Positions 1 to 6,462 of a DNA stretch of 37,854 bases are shown one piece after another. The DNA comes from Verrucomicrobiota bacterium. Lineage in GTDB: Bacteria > Verrucomicrobiota > Verrucomicrobiia > Opitutales > Opitutaceae. The position numbers were made by a program, and so were the translations under genes. The stretch is from NCBI GenBank assembly GCA_016235555.1, contig JACRKC010000062.1:1-37854 (forward strand), given 5' to 3'. The notes under the pieces were generated by a model. That model worked only from the letters and a program-made list of their open reading frames with translations, made no database searches and was not told the DNA's origin. Numbering within the stretch: position 1 is the first letter of the stretch; every line of letters starts with the position of its first letter.

Positions 1-40
1 GGGGCACTGGGAGGTGCCCGCCCACCCCACCTCCATCATG

Positions 41-88
41 CAACCCGGTCGCTCTGGGGTAGCCCTCGGGTTGGGGTGCACTCGGCTA
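41..88. repeat. stem-loop sequence just past the yqeY stop
   Basis: Seven-base arms CAACCCG (41-47) and CGGGTTG (67-73) form a perfect inverted repeat, with GGGGT/AGCCC-type pairing possible inside. A second, wider pair is GTAGCC (59-64) with GGCTAC (84-89). The yqeY stop codon (86-88) lies inside the right member of that wider pair. There is no T tract, so an intrinsic terminator is not supported. It may be the edge of another interspersed palindrome, since the left edge of the window cuts the context. Confidence 0.35.
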
Positions 89-535
89 CGGCAATTTCGC
101 CTGCACCAGCTTGCTCACCTGTCCGAAGTCGATGAGGCCCGCGTCCGGATGCTTCTTGAGCGCACCAATCACCTTGCCCATCTCCTTCTTCGATTGCGCG
201 CCGGTCTCCTGAATCGCGGCGACGATGAGCGCCTCGAGTTTCGCGGCATCAAGGCCGGCGGGGAGATATTTTTGCAGAAGCTTCAACTCGGCCTCGTTGG
301 CTGCCACGAGATCAGCCCGCCCCGCCTTCTCAAACTCGACCTTCGCGTCAGCAAGATTTTTCACCGACTTCCGGATCGTCGCGATGACCATCGCCTCGTC
401 GATGTCCTTGTTCGCATCGATGGAAGCCTTCTTGATCGCCGCGTCGGCGGTGCGCAGCGCCGTGGTGGCGACTGAGTCGCGGGCTTTCATGGCGGCGATG
501 ATATCGGCGCGGAGAGTTTCGTAGGTGGAAGCCAT
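86..535 (-). CDS. yqeY: YqeY-like (GatB/YqeY domain) protein
   Basis: A 149-residue protein of the GatB/YqeY family, the usual length for stand-alone YqeY. The family shares the tail domain of the GatB amidotransferase subunit and is suspected to act on tRNA or amide metabolism; its exact role is not settled. Visible features are the N-terminal 'LRADIIAAMKARD' helix, the 'LLQKYLPAGLD' segment and the C-terminal 'KKEMGKVIGALKKHPDAGLIDFGQVSKLV' region (quoted in part: GKVIGALKKHPDAGLIDFG), all typical. The ATG at 535 starts the conserved N-terminus. A longer reading from 577 adds 14 unconserved residues and is not preferred. It is divergent from the Ada/AlkA gene with about 113 bases between the two starts. 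The stop is TAG preceded by G, inside a small inverted repeat. Confidence 0.9.
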   Translation of the reverse strand: MASTYETLRADIIAAMKARDSVATTALRTADAAIKKASIDANKDIDEAMVIATIRKSVKNLADAKVEFEKAGRADLVAANEAELKLLQKYLPAGLDAAKLEALIVAAIQETGAQSKKEMGKVIGALKKHPDAGLIDFGQVSKLVQAKLP

Positions 536-648
536 GGCGGGATGCTGGGTCAATGGCGGGCATTGTCCAGCGGGCAACTCGTGCGGGGAAAAAATTGCGC
601 CGAAATTTCCCGGACGACGGCCTGCGCGCGTTGTGCTACCGTGCCGTC

Positions 649-2148
649 ATGCGAATGACCAATGCCACGATGTATGCTCGCGTGTTCGCCAGCGACGCGA
701 GCTGCAACGGCCGCTTTTTCTTCGGCGTGACGAGCACCGGCATCTACTGCCTCCCATCGTGCCACGCGAAGAAACCCAAACCTGAAAACACGCGCTTCTT
801 CCCAACCGTCGAGGCCGCCCGCGCCGCGGGCCTGCGCGCGTGCAAGAAATGCCACCCGGACGACTTCGCCCGCGGCGCCGATCCCGTGCTCGAAACAATC
901 GAGTCGCTCGTCGCCGAAGTGCGCGCCGCGCCGCAGAATTTTCCCGATGCCCGCGCCATCGTGCGGCGCTCGGGCTTCGGGGCGACGCGCGCCTTCGAAC
1001 TCTTCCGGCAACATTACCACACCACGCCCGCCGATCTGTTGCTGCGCGCCCGGCTCGATGCAGCAAAGGCGTTACTTGTAGGTCGGGCTTTACGCCCGAC
1101 AGAAAGTGTCGGGGATAAACCCTGGTCGCCTTCGGCGCCGCCGGAGGCGGGTAAACCCCGACCTACAGATTCGCTTGCGGCGATCTCCGCCGAGGTGGGC
1201 TTCGAGTCGCTCTCGGTTTTCCACGACCACTTCCGCCGCCTCAATGGTCTCACGCCCGCGGCCTATCGCGAGTTGCGCTCCGCGCACGGCTTCGAGGTCG
1301 CGCTGCCCGAAGGTTACCTGCTGGGCTATCTGCGGCGGGCATTGAGCCGCGATATTCACAGCCTCACCGAGCGACTCAGCGGCGACGTTTATACCACGGT
1401 GGCGCAATTCAGCACCGGACCGGCGTTGATGACATTGCGCCTCTCGCCCACGTCGGTCCGCGCGGAAATCAGTGGCGGGCCGGCCTTGGAAGCCCATGCC
1501 CTCGTCGTCGGTCTGCTCGGGCTCGATGAAGAGGCCGCCGCCTTTGCGCGCCTCGCCAGACGTCTCGGCCTCGCCCGCCTCGTCACCGGCCGCCCCGAAC
1601 TCCGCATCAGCCAGACGCCTTCGGTCTTCGATGGTCTCCTCTGGTCGATCATCGGGCAACAGATCAACTTCCCATTCGCCTGCCTGCTCAAGCGCCGCCT
1701 GATCGAACGCACGAGCCAGCCGTTCGCCGAGGGACTCTACGCCCCGCCCACACCCGCGGCGGTGGCCGCCCTCGAACCGGGCGATTTGCTGCCCCTCCAG
1801 TTTTCGCGCCAGAAAGCCGACTACGTGATCCAGACCGCGCGTCTCGTGGCCGAAGGCAAACTCGATCTCGCCGCGCTGCACTCGATGTCGGCCACGCGCG
1901 CCGAGCGCACACTGCTCGCCGTGCGCGGACTCGGCCCGTGGTCGGTGAATTATCTCATGATGCGCTCGCTCGGTTTCCCCGACTGCGTGCCACTCGGCGA
2001 CACCGGCGTGACGAGCGGCCTGCAAGCCCTTCTCAAACTCGAAGTGCGCCCGGACCTCGACGCCACGCGCCGCCTCATGGCCGTCTTTTCGCCTTACCGC
2101 AGTCTCGCGACGGCCCACCTGTGGCAATTTAACCAGCCCATTCCATGA
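649..2148 (+). CDS. alkA: Ada/AlkA fusion: alkylation-responsive regulator and 3-methyladenine DNA glycosylase
   Basis: A 499-residue three-part protein. An Ada-type zinc domain comes first (about residues 5-75), with 'CLPSC' and 'CKKC' supplying the four cysteines that bind zinc and accept methyl groups from phosphotriesters. An AraC-type helix-turn-helix follows (about 90-215), then an AlkA glycosylase (about 225-495). The glycosylase has the helix-hairpin-helix '[14 protein letters not shown]' and, in 'PLGDTGV', the aspartate expected to be catalytic. It should sense alkylated DNA, activate repair genes and remove alkylated bases. ATG 649 gives a normal Ada N-terminus; a start at 553 would add 32 unlikely residues. 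The stop overlaps the ogt start (ATGA). The oddity is at residues about 143-173: between 'DAAKALL' and '[11 protein letters not shown]', where the family is continuous, the gene encodes about 30 extra residues from a palindromic repeat (1077-1167). The frame is intact. Whether DNA binding survives is unknown. Confidence 0.9.
   Translation: MRMTNATMYARVFASDASCNGRFFFGVTSTGIYCLPSCHAKKPKPENTRFFPTVEAARAAGLRACKKCHPDDFARGADPVLETIESLVAEVRAAPQNFPDARAIVRRSGFGATRAFELFRQHYHTTPADLLLRARLDAAKALLVGRALRPTESVGDKPWSPSAPPEAGKPRPTDSLAAISAEVGFESLSVFHDHFRRLNGLTPAAYRELRSAHGFEVALPEGYLLGYLRRALSRDIHSLTERLSGDVYTTVAQFSTGPALMTLRLSPTSVRAEISGGPALEAHALVVGLLGLDEEAAAFARLARRLGLARLVTGRPELRISQTPSVFDGLLWSIIGQQINFPFACLLKRRLIERTSQPFAEGLYAPPTPAAVAALEPGDLLPLQFSRQKADYVIQTARLVAEGKLDLAALHSMSATRAERTLLAVRGLGPWSVNYLMMRSLGFPDCVPLGDTGVTSGLQALLKLEVRPDLDATRRLMAVFSPYRSLATAHLWQFNQPIP
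1077..1167. repeat. REPIN-like doublet inserted in frame in the Ada/AlkA gene
   Basis: The 17-base ends (1077-1093 and 1151-1167) are inverted copies with 16 of 17 matches, each carrying TGTAGGTCGGG. The left half is a GTAG head followed by a perfect 7-bp hairpin, GTCGGGC / GCCCGAC with loop TTTAC. The right half is a longer, diverged version with extra sequence between its GTCGGGG and CCCCGAC parts. The same family occurs at 5453-5513 and 20594-20640 between genes. Here it is read through without a stop. Being an insertion is inferred from those other copies and from the usual shape of AraC domains. Confidence 0.9.
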
Positions 2149-2642
2149 GCACCCATTACTATTCTACTTTCACGACCGCCTTCGGTGACTTCTCCGTTGC
2201 CGTCGATCAAGCCGGCGCCGTTGTCGGCACCGCCTTCGGCGACGAAACCGCGCTCCGCTCCCGCCTCGGAAAGTGTCACCTAATGGGTGACACTTCCGCT
2301 ACGCGCCAAGTGCGCGAGCAAGTGCTCGCCTACTTCTCCGGTGAACGGCGCACGTTTGATCTTCCGCTCGCCCCTGCGGGCACAGCCTTTCAACAAAAAG
2401 TCTGGGCGACGCTCCAACGCATCCCGTTCGGCGAGACCCGCACCTACGGCGGGCTGGCCGAAAAACTCGGCAACGCCTCCGCCTCGCGCGCCGTCGGCCG
2501 CGCGAACGCCACCAATCCCATCTGCCTCATCGTGCCCTGCCATCGCGTGATCGGCGCGGACGGCTCGCTCACGGGCTTCGCCTTCGGCGAAGACATCAAG
2601 CGCCGACTGCTCGAACACGAGGGCGCGCTGACGGCGGCTTAA
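2145..2642 (+). CDS. ogt: methylated-DNA--protein-cysteine methyltransferase
   Basis: A 165-residue suicide repair enzyme that transfers the methyl group from O6-methylguanine to its own cysteine. The acceptor is Cys132 in '[20 protein letters not shown]', the family signature. The '[24 protein letters not shown]' segment (positions 79-102, cited here only by its start GTAFQQKVW) is the helix-turn-helix DNA-binding part. Length is normal for Ogt. The start ATG overlaps the stop of the upstream Ada/AlkA gene, so the two are translationally coupled and supply the glycosylase and methyltransferase arms of one alkylation response. Residues 43-50 (KCHLMGDT) are encoded by a perfect palindrome (2271-2295) in the loop between the N-terminal domain and the '[15 protein letters not shown]' segment, a second in-frame palindrome in the same operon. 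The stop TAA abuts the nested repeat at 2642. Confidence 0.93.
   Translation: MSTHYYSTFTTAFGDFSVAVDQAGAVVGTAFGDETALRSRLGKCHLMGDTSATRQVREQVLAYFSGERRTFDLPLAPAGTAFQQKVWATLQRIPFGETRTYGGLAEKLGNASASRAVGRANATNPICLIVPCHRVIGADGSLTGFAFGEDIKRRLLEHEGALTAA
2271..2295. repeat. perfect palindrome inside ogt
   Basis: Ten-base arms AAGTGTCACC (2271-2280) and GGTGACACTT (2286-2295) are perfect inverted copies around a 5-base loop. They begin exactly on a codon boundary and encode residues 43-50 of Ogt. This is far longer than chance coding sequence usually gives and resembles a short mobile palindrome, but no second copy was found in the window. Confidence 0.8.
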
Positions 2643-2758
2643 GGTAGGAGCGTGCTTGCACGCGATTTCGTGGCACGGGTCTCCCGACCCGTGAGTCCGA
2701 ACACGGCTCAGGAGGCTCGTGCCACTCCAAGCAGTCGCCTGCAAGCAGGCGCCTACCT
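2642..2758. repeat. outer REPIN-like doublet between convergent ogt and trpF
   Basis: The 24-base arms 2642-2665 and 2735-2758 are inverted copies with 21 of 24 matches. Each is a GTAG head followed by a short hairpin with a TT loop: GCGTGC/GCACGC on the left, GCCTGC/GCAGGC on the right. The paired differences keep each hairpin paired, that is, compensatory changes. The right head supplies the trpF stop codon (2753-2755). The head-plus-hairpin resembles Pseudomonas REP sequences as I remember them. A different doublet sits inside it. Confidence 0.88.
2670..2725. repeat. inner REPIN-like doublet nested in the 2642-2758 element
   Basis: The two ends are inverted copies beginning GTGGCACG. Left: GTGG then CACGGGT / ACCCGTG around CTCCCG (2670-2690). 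Right, read on the minus strand from 2725: GTGG then CACGAGC...GAGCCGTG around CTCCT. It lies wholly between the arms of the outer element, so it probably inserted later. Confidence 0.82.
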
Positions 2759-3409
2759 GCTGCCCTGCGAGCGATGAAGGGCGACCACGAACGCCTTCAA
2801 CTTCGCGTGATCCTTCACGCCGGGCGCGGACTCGACACCGCTGTTGACGTCCACCCACCGCGCACCGCTCGCCCGCAAAGCTTCACCGATGTTGTCGGGA
2901 TTGAGCCCGCCGGAGAGAATCCAAGTCTTGTCGGCGTGCGACTGTTGGTGCCGGGAAAACTTCGCCCAGTCGCCCGTCAGGCCCGTGCCTCCGAATTTCT
3001 CCGCGTGAAACGTATCGAGCAGGAAAAACTTCGCGAACGGCAGCAGCGCTGGCGGCACATCGGCCGCGGGCGGCAACTTCGGCGCCAGCCAGAGTTTGTC
3101 GGCCCCGACCGTCGCGGACCATGCGGCGACGGCTTCAAGCGCGAGGTCGTGCTTGAAGTGAACCTGGAAGAAATCGAAACCCGCCGCCTTCATCTCCATC
3201 AACTCGGCTGCGGTCGGCTCGACCGACACCGCGACTTTCTTCCGATCCGGGAGGTGCTTCGCCATCGCACGAATCGTTTCCAACGCGACGAAGCGCGGCG
3301 ATTTCGGATAGAGGATGAACCCAAGATAATCGGCGCCGCAGCGATCGGCGAACTCCGCATCCACGAGCGAAGTGAGCCCGCAGACTTTGATTCTGATGCC
3401 ATCGATCAT
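2753..3409 (-). CDS. trpF: phosphoribosylanthranilate isomerase
   Basis: A 218-residue TIM-barrel enzyme converting phosphoribosylanthranilate to CdRP, the third step of tryptophan synthesis. The N-terminal 'IRIKVCGLTSLVDA' carries the catalytic cysteine in the family 'KxCG' motif. 'GADYLGFILYPKSPRFV' and 'ILSGGLNPDNIGEAL' (phosphate-binding) are also characteristic, and the 'DVNSGVESAPGVKDHAKL' ending contains the conserved S-G-V-E. The catalytic aspartate is expected in 'FLLDTFHAEKFGGTG'. The ATG at 3409 gives a normal start; a longer reading from 3442 would be translated from the upstream interspersed repeat and is rejected. No other trp genes are nearby. It follows the aminotransferase gene on the same strand across a 63-bp repeat. 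The TAG stop comes from the right head of the downstream REPIN-like element. Confidence 0.93.
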   Translation of the reverse strand: MIDGIRIKVCGLTSLVDAEFADRCGADYLGFILYPKSPRFVALETIRAMAKHLPDRKKVAVSVEPTAAELMEMKAAGFDFFQVHFKHDLALEAVAAWSATVGADKLWLAPKLPPAADVPPALLPFAKFFLLDTFHAEKFGGTGLTGDWAKFSRHQQSHADKTWILSGGLNPDNIGEALRASGARWVDVNSGVESAPGVKDHAKLKAFVVALHRSQGSR

Positions 3410-3420
3410 CGGAGGAGAGC

Positions 3421-3483
3421 CCACGAAACACACCAAAGACACGAAACGCCAAACTACTTTCGTGTGGTTCGTGTGTTTCGTGG
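3421..3483. repeat. 63-bp interspersed repeat, copy 1
   Basis: Perfect 13-base inverted arms (3421-3433 and 3471-3483), each CCACGAAACACAC or its complement, enclose a partly palindromic centre. It is identical at 61 of 63 positions to 4589-4651, in the same orientation. It sits one base past the aminotransferase stop and 11 bases before the trpF start, and its minus-strand translation gives false N-terminal extensions such as MSLVCFV. Confidence 0.93.
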
Positions 3484-3484
3484 G

Positions 3485-4579
3485 CTAAAAAGAATTGATG
3501 CTGTTGATCACATGCTCGACCTGCGCGTCGGTGAGCTCAGGGAAGATCGGCAGGCTGACACACGTCGCCGCCGCCTTCTCGGCCACGGGATACGAGCCCT
3601 GGCCGCGACCGAGGTGGGCGTAGCATTTCTGCAGGTGAAGCGGCACGGGATAGATGAGGTCGGTGCCGACATCGTGCTTCGCGAGGTGCTCGCGCAGCGC
3701 GTCACGCCGCGGGTGACGGATCGTGAATTGATGGAAGACCGACGGGCCGTAGCCGGGCTGGTCGGGCAGGCGCACGTCGGCGAGCTTGATCCCGGCGAGA
3801 TAGCGTCCGGCGATTTCGCGACGGCGCGCGGTCCAAGCGGCGAGATGCGGGAGCTTCACGTTGAGCAGCGCGCCTTGGAACCCATCCATCCGAAAATTAC
3901 CGCCGACGATGTCGTGATAATAACGCCGATCCGAGCCATGCACGCGGATGTGGCGGGCGCGAACATGCGTCGCCTCGTCCTTCGCGACGAGCGCCCCACC
4001 CTCGCCGCAACCGCCGAGGTTTTTAGTCGGGTAAAAGCTGAACGTGCCGGCGTCGCCAAACAGGCCCACCGGCGTGCCGCGGTAACTCGCGCCCACGGCC
4101 TGCGCGCAATCTTCGATCACGAAGAGCCGATGCTTGCGCGCGAGGGCCATGATCTCGTCCATGCGCGCGGGCTGGCCGAAGAGGTGCACCACGATGAGTC
4201 CTTTCGTGCGTGGCGTGATAGCGGCCTCGATTTTCGCCGGGTCGAGATTGAACGTGCCTTCCTCAACGTCGACGAAACGCGGCGCCGCGCCGACGTAGCT
4301 CACGCCCCAGACCGTCGAGATGAACGTGAACGGCGGCGCGATCACTTCGTCGCCCGGCCCGAAGCCCGCGATCATGCAGGCAATATGAAGCGGCGAGGTG
4401 CCGCTGTTCAGTGCCAGTGCGCGGGGGTAGCCTAGCGTGGCGGCGAAGTTCTTCTCGAAATCCTCGACGTCCTTGCCGAGGCAGAAGCGCGTGGCGTCGT
4501 AGGTCGCCGCAAGCGCGGCGAGCGCCGGTTCGCGCAGCGCGCGGTGTTGAAGAGAGAGATCGAGAAACGGGACCTTCAT
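3485..4579 (-). CDS. DegT/DnrJ/EryC1/StrS-family PLP aminotransferase
   Basis: A 364-residue aminotransferase of the family that usually aminates nucleotide-linked keto-sugars for cell-surface glycans or secondary metabolites. The PLP Schiff-base lysine is Lys186 in 'SFYPTKNLGG'. 'NSGTSPLHIA' (58-67) binds the cofactor phosphate, and Asp157 in 'VIEDCAQAVGA' contacts the pyridine nitrogen. Full length and with a normal N-terminus 'MKVPFLDLSLQ'. No sugar epimerase, dehydratase or glycosyltransferase is nearby, so the substrate cannot be given. It sits between hemD and trpF on the same strand, and 61/63-identical repeats flank it in the same orientation, one ending next to its stop and one 9 bases before its start. 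That suggests a cassette inserted into, or removable from, the hem-trp run. Confidence 0.9.
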   Translation of the reverse strand: MKVPFLDLSLQHRALREPALAALAATYDATRFCLGKDVEDFEKNFAATLGYPRALALNSGTSPLHIACMIAGFGPGDEVIAPPFTFISTVWGVSYVGAAPRFVDVEEGTFNLDPAKIEAAITPRTKGLIVVHLFGQPARMDEIMALARKHRLFVIEDCAQAVGASYRGTPVGLFGDAGTFSFYPTKNLGGCGEGGALVAKDEATHVRARHIRVHGSDRRYYHDIVGGNFRMDGFQGALLNVKLPHLAAWTARRREIAGRYLAGIKLADVRLPDQPGYGPSVFHQFTIRHPRRDALREHLAKHDVGTDLIYPVPLHLQKCYAHLGRGQGSYPVAEKAAATCVSLPIFPELTDAQVEHVINSINSF

Positions 4580-4588
4580 TGAGGGAAA

Positions 4589-4651
4589 CCACGAAACACA
4601 CCAAAGACACGAAACGACAAACTACTTTCGTTTGGTTCGTGTGTTTCGTGG
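4589..4651. repeat. 63-bp interspersed repeat, copy 2
   Basis: Inverted 13-base arms at 4589-4601 and 4639-4651. It differs from the copy at 3421-3483 at two positions only and points the same way. It ends directly against the hemD stop codon (4652-4654). Confidence 0.93.
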
Positions 4652-5449
4652 TTACTTAAACTTCTTTACGAGCGCCTCAACCAAGCTGTCGAGACTGGGC
4701 GTCTTCGCCTCGAACGCGATCGGCAGGCCGACCTTCTTCATCGTCTCGCTCGTTTGCGGGCCGATGCTGCCGGCAAGCGGCCGCTTCGCGTTGGCGCCGA
4801 GCTTCAGCGCGACCGCCTGATCGGTGAACGATTGCACGGCGGACGAACTTGCGAAGAGGATCGCGTCGGCGCCACGCTCACGGAAATCGGCGGCGGCCGC
4901 GTCGGCGCTCAGGTCGGTTTTCTCCGTCTTGTAGACCGGCATGCGATCGACGATGGCGCGGGCTTCCTCGAGTTTTACGACGAGCGTGTCGCGGTTGAGG
5001 TTGCCGGTGATGATGAGGAGCCTCGCGCTGTCGAGGCTGCCGGTGGCGATGAGTTCGTCGGCGAGGGCTTCGGCGGTGGCGACCTTTGGCTGGCACTCGA
5101 CCTTCAGGTGCAGCTCCGTGATCGCCTTCGCGGTAGTGTCACCGATGCAGGCGAAGCGAAGCAGGCCGAGTGAGCGGATGTCGTCGAAGATGCGGAAAAA
5201 TTCCTCGAAGAAAAAACGCACGCCATTGGCGCTCGTGAACACGATCCAATCGTAGCCGCCGAGCTCGAGAAACACGTCCGCTTCGGTGTGCTTGTCGATG
5301 TCCTTCACGACCGAGATGAGCGGCAGCTCGATCACCTCGGCGCCGAGCGCGGTGAGTTTGCCGGAGAGTTCGGAGGCTTGCTCGCGGGCGCGCGTGACGG
5401 CGATTCGACGGCCGGAAAGAAGCTGATTGTTCGGTGCGGTGTGGCTCAT
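4652..5449 (-). CDS. hemD: uroporphyrinogen-III synthase
   Basis: A 265-residue HemD, which closes and inverts ring D of hydroxymethylbilane to give uroporphyrinogen III in heme and siroheme synthesis. Sequence identity in this family is low, so the call rests on the pattern 'RRIAVTRAREQASELSGKL' at the N-terminus, 'YDWIVFTSANGVRFF' (the S/T-A-N-G signature), 'FACIGDTTAKAI', 'ILFASSSAVQSF' near the C-terminus and 'AGSIGPQTSETMKKVGL'. Its place 60 bases downstream of hemC on the same strand agrees. Start ATG 5449 is the first in frame with a conserved N-terminus. The spacer to hemC is filled by a REPIN-like element, and the stop is flush against the 63-bp repeat at 4589-4651. Confidence 0.92.
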   Translation of the reverse strand: MSHTAPNNQLLSGRRIAVTRAREQASELSGKLTALGAEVIELPLISVVKDIDKHTEADVFLELGGYDWIVFTSANGVRFFFEEFFRIFDDIRSLGLLRFACIGDTTAKAITELHLKVECQPKVATAEALADELIATGSLDSARLLIITGNLNRDTLVVKLEEARAIVDRMPVYKTEKTDLSADAAAADFRERGADAILFASSSAVQSFTDQAVALKLGANAKRPLAGSIGPQTSETMKKVGLPIAFEAKTPSLDSLVEALVKKFK

Positions 5450-5452
5450 CAG

Positions 5453-5513
5453 GTAGGTCGGGCTTTACGCCCGACGTGGGCGTTAAAGATGTCGGGCATG
5501 AAGCCCGACCTAC
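5453..5513. repeat. REPIN-like doublet between hemC and hemD
   Basis: Perfect 13-base inverted ends, GTAGGTCGGGCTT and complement (5453-5465 and 5501-5513). It is the same family as the insertion in the Ada/AlkA gene. The left unit shows the GTAG head and the 7-bp GTCGGGC/GCCCGAC hairpin. The right head overlaps the end of hemC: its TAG is the stop codon and its G is the third base of the last Met codon. Confidence 0.92.
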
Positions 5514-6376
5514 ATCAGTCCGAGTTTCTTGAGCACGCGGGTCGCGGTGGCGGCGGGCGCGGCGAAATCGGCCTCCGCCAGCGCCTCGCTGCGGTAGCCG
5601 ATGTTTTCGTGGAAGAGATGAAGCGTGGTGCCGCTCACATGCGCGGCAAAAGCCGTGTGGCAGCCGCCGCCAAGTGCGTTCTGGAACGCCCGCTCGACCG
5701 ACAGCGCACGCGCCGTCGGCGCATCAAAGACCGCGGCAAACTTCGCCGCATCCGCCGTGCGGCACTGGATCGCAATCGCGGCCTGGCCGACCGCCGGGAC
5801 CATCTGCTCGAACGCAAACGGGCGAAACTCCGCGCCGGGCCAGTCCTTGATGCCGAGGCGCGCGAGGCCGGCGGCGGCGAGGACGGTGGCATCGGCGAGC
5901 TGGTCGGTGGCGATCTTGCGGAGGCGGGTGTCGACGTTGCCGCGGATGGTCGTGAACTCGGTGCCGGGCGCCTGCGCGAGCAATTGCAGGCGGCGGCGCG
6001 GGCTGCTGGTGGCGACGAGCTTCGGCGTCGCGACGCCATTGCGGACCACGAGCACATCGCGTGCATCCGCCCGCGGCATGTAGCCGGCGATCGCGAGGCC
6101 CGCGGGCATGTCGCCGGGGAGATCCTTGGAACTGTGCACGGCGACGTCGGCTTCGCCACGCAGCAGCGCCGACTCGAGTTCGCTCGTGAAGAGGCCCTTG
6201 CCGCCGCGCTGCTCGAGCGACCATTCGGTCTGTTTGTCGCCGGTCGTTACGATGCGCAGTTGCTCGGTTTCGACGCCGAGTTTCGCACCGAGATGCGCTG
6301 CGACCATCGTCGTCTGCGCAAGCGCGAGCGGGCTCTTGCGAGTTGCGAGAATGAGTTTTTTTGAACCGCTAATCAT
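5510..6376 (-). CDS. hemC: hydroxymethylbilane synthase (porphobilinogen deaminase)
   Basis: A 288-residue enzyme that joins four porphobilinogens into hydroxymethylbilane. Cys239 in 'ALGGGCHTAFAAH' anchors the dipyrromethane cofactor. Asp85 in 'VHSSKDLPGDMP' is the catalytic aspartate, and arginines in 'SSPRRRLQLL' and 'IRGNVDTRLRKI' bind the substrate carboxylates. Slightly shorter than the E. coli enzyme because the C-terminal domain is trimmed. It leads hemD on the same strand. Both ends are shaped by repeats: the start ATG (6374-6376) lies in a GATTAGCG-rich repeat, which may have supplied residues 1-5 (MISGS), and the TAG stop is part of a REPIN-like head. The conserved reading begins at 'KLILATRKSPLALAQ', so the exact start is less certain than the gene. 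Confidence 0.94.
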   Translation of the reverse strand: MISGSKKLILATRKSPLALAQTTMVAAHLGAKLGVETEQLRIVTTGDKQTEWSLEQRGGKGLFTSELESALLRGEADVAVHSSKDLPGDMPAGLAIAGYMPRADARDVLVVRNGVATPKLVATSSPRRRLQLLAQAPGTEFTTIRGNVDTRLRKIATDQLADATVLAAAGLARLGIKDWPGAEFRPFAFEQMVPAVGQAAIAIQCRTADAAKFAAVFDAPTARALSVERAFQNALGGGCHTAFAAHVSGTTLHLFHENIGYRSEALAEADFAAPAATATRVLKKLGLM

Positions 6377-6460
6377 CGCTCATCATCGCTAATCTTTGAA
6401 AAAATCGGCGCTAGCGAGCTCTCACCCAGTAGCGCCGATCAGCGAAGATTAGCGGTTAAA
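6366..6460. repeat. compound inverted repeat between ilvC and hemC
   Basis: Two perfect 10-base inverted pairs are nested: CGCTAATCTT (6388-6397) with AAGATTAGCG (6445-6454), and ATCGGCGCTA (6404-6413) with TAGCGCCGAT (6430-6439). A further copy of the outer unit lies at 6366-6373, in the hemC start region. It has no GTAG head, so it is a different type from the REPIN-like elements. It reaches to within a few bases of the ilvC stop. Confidence 0.85.
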
Positions 6461-6462
6461 GC

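Noticed and set aside
553-648. Longer start for the Ada/AlkA gene
   Set aside because: The 32 added residues are not part of any Ada domain and would use up the divergent promoter region shared with yqeY.
1077-1167. Reading the Ada/AlkA gene as a pseudogene broken by the insertion
   Set aside because: There is no stop or frameshift, and all domain motifs on both sides stay in one frame. Loss of function is possible but not shown by the sequence.
3410-3452. N-terminal extension of trpF starting MSLVCFV
   Set aside because: These residues are translated from the 63-bp interspersed repeat, and the same peptide appears before the aminotransferase gene from the other copy.
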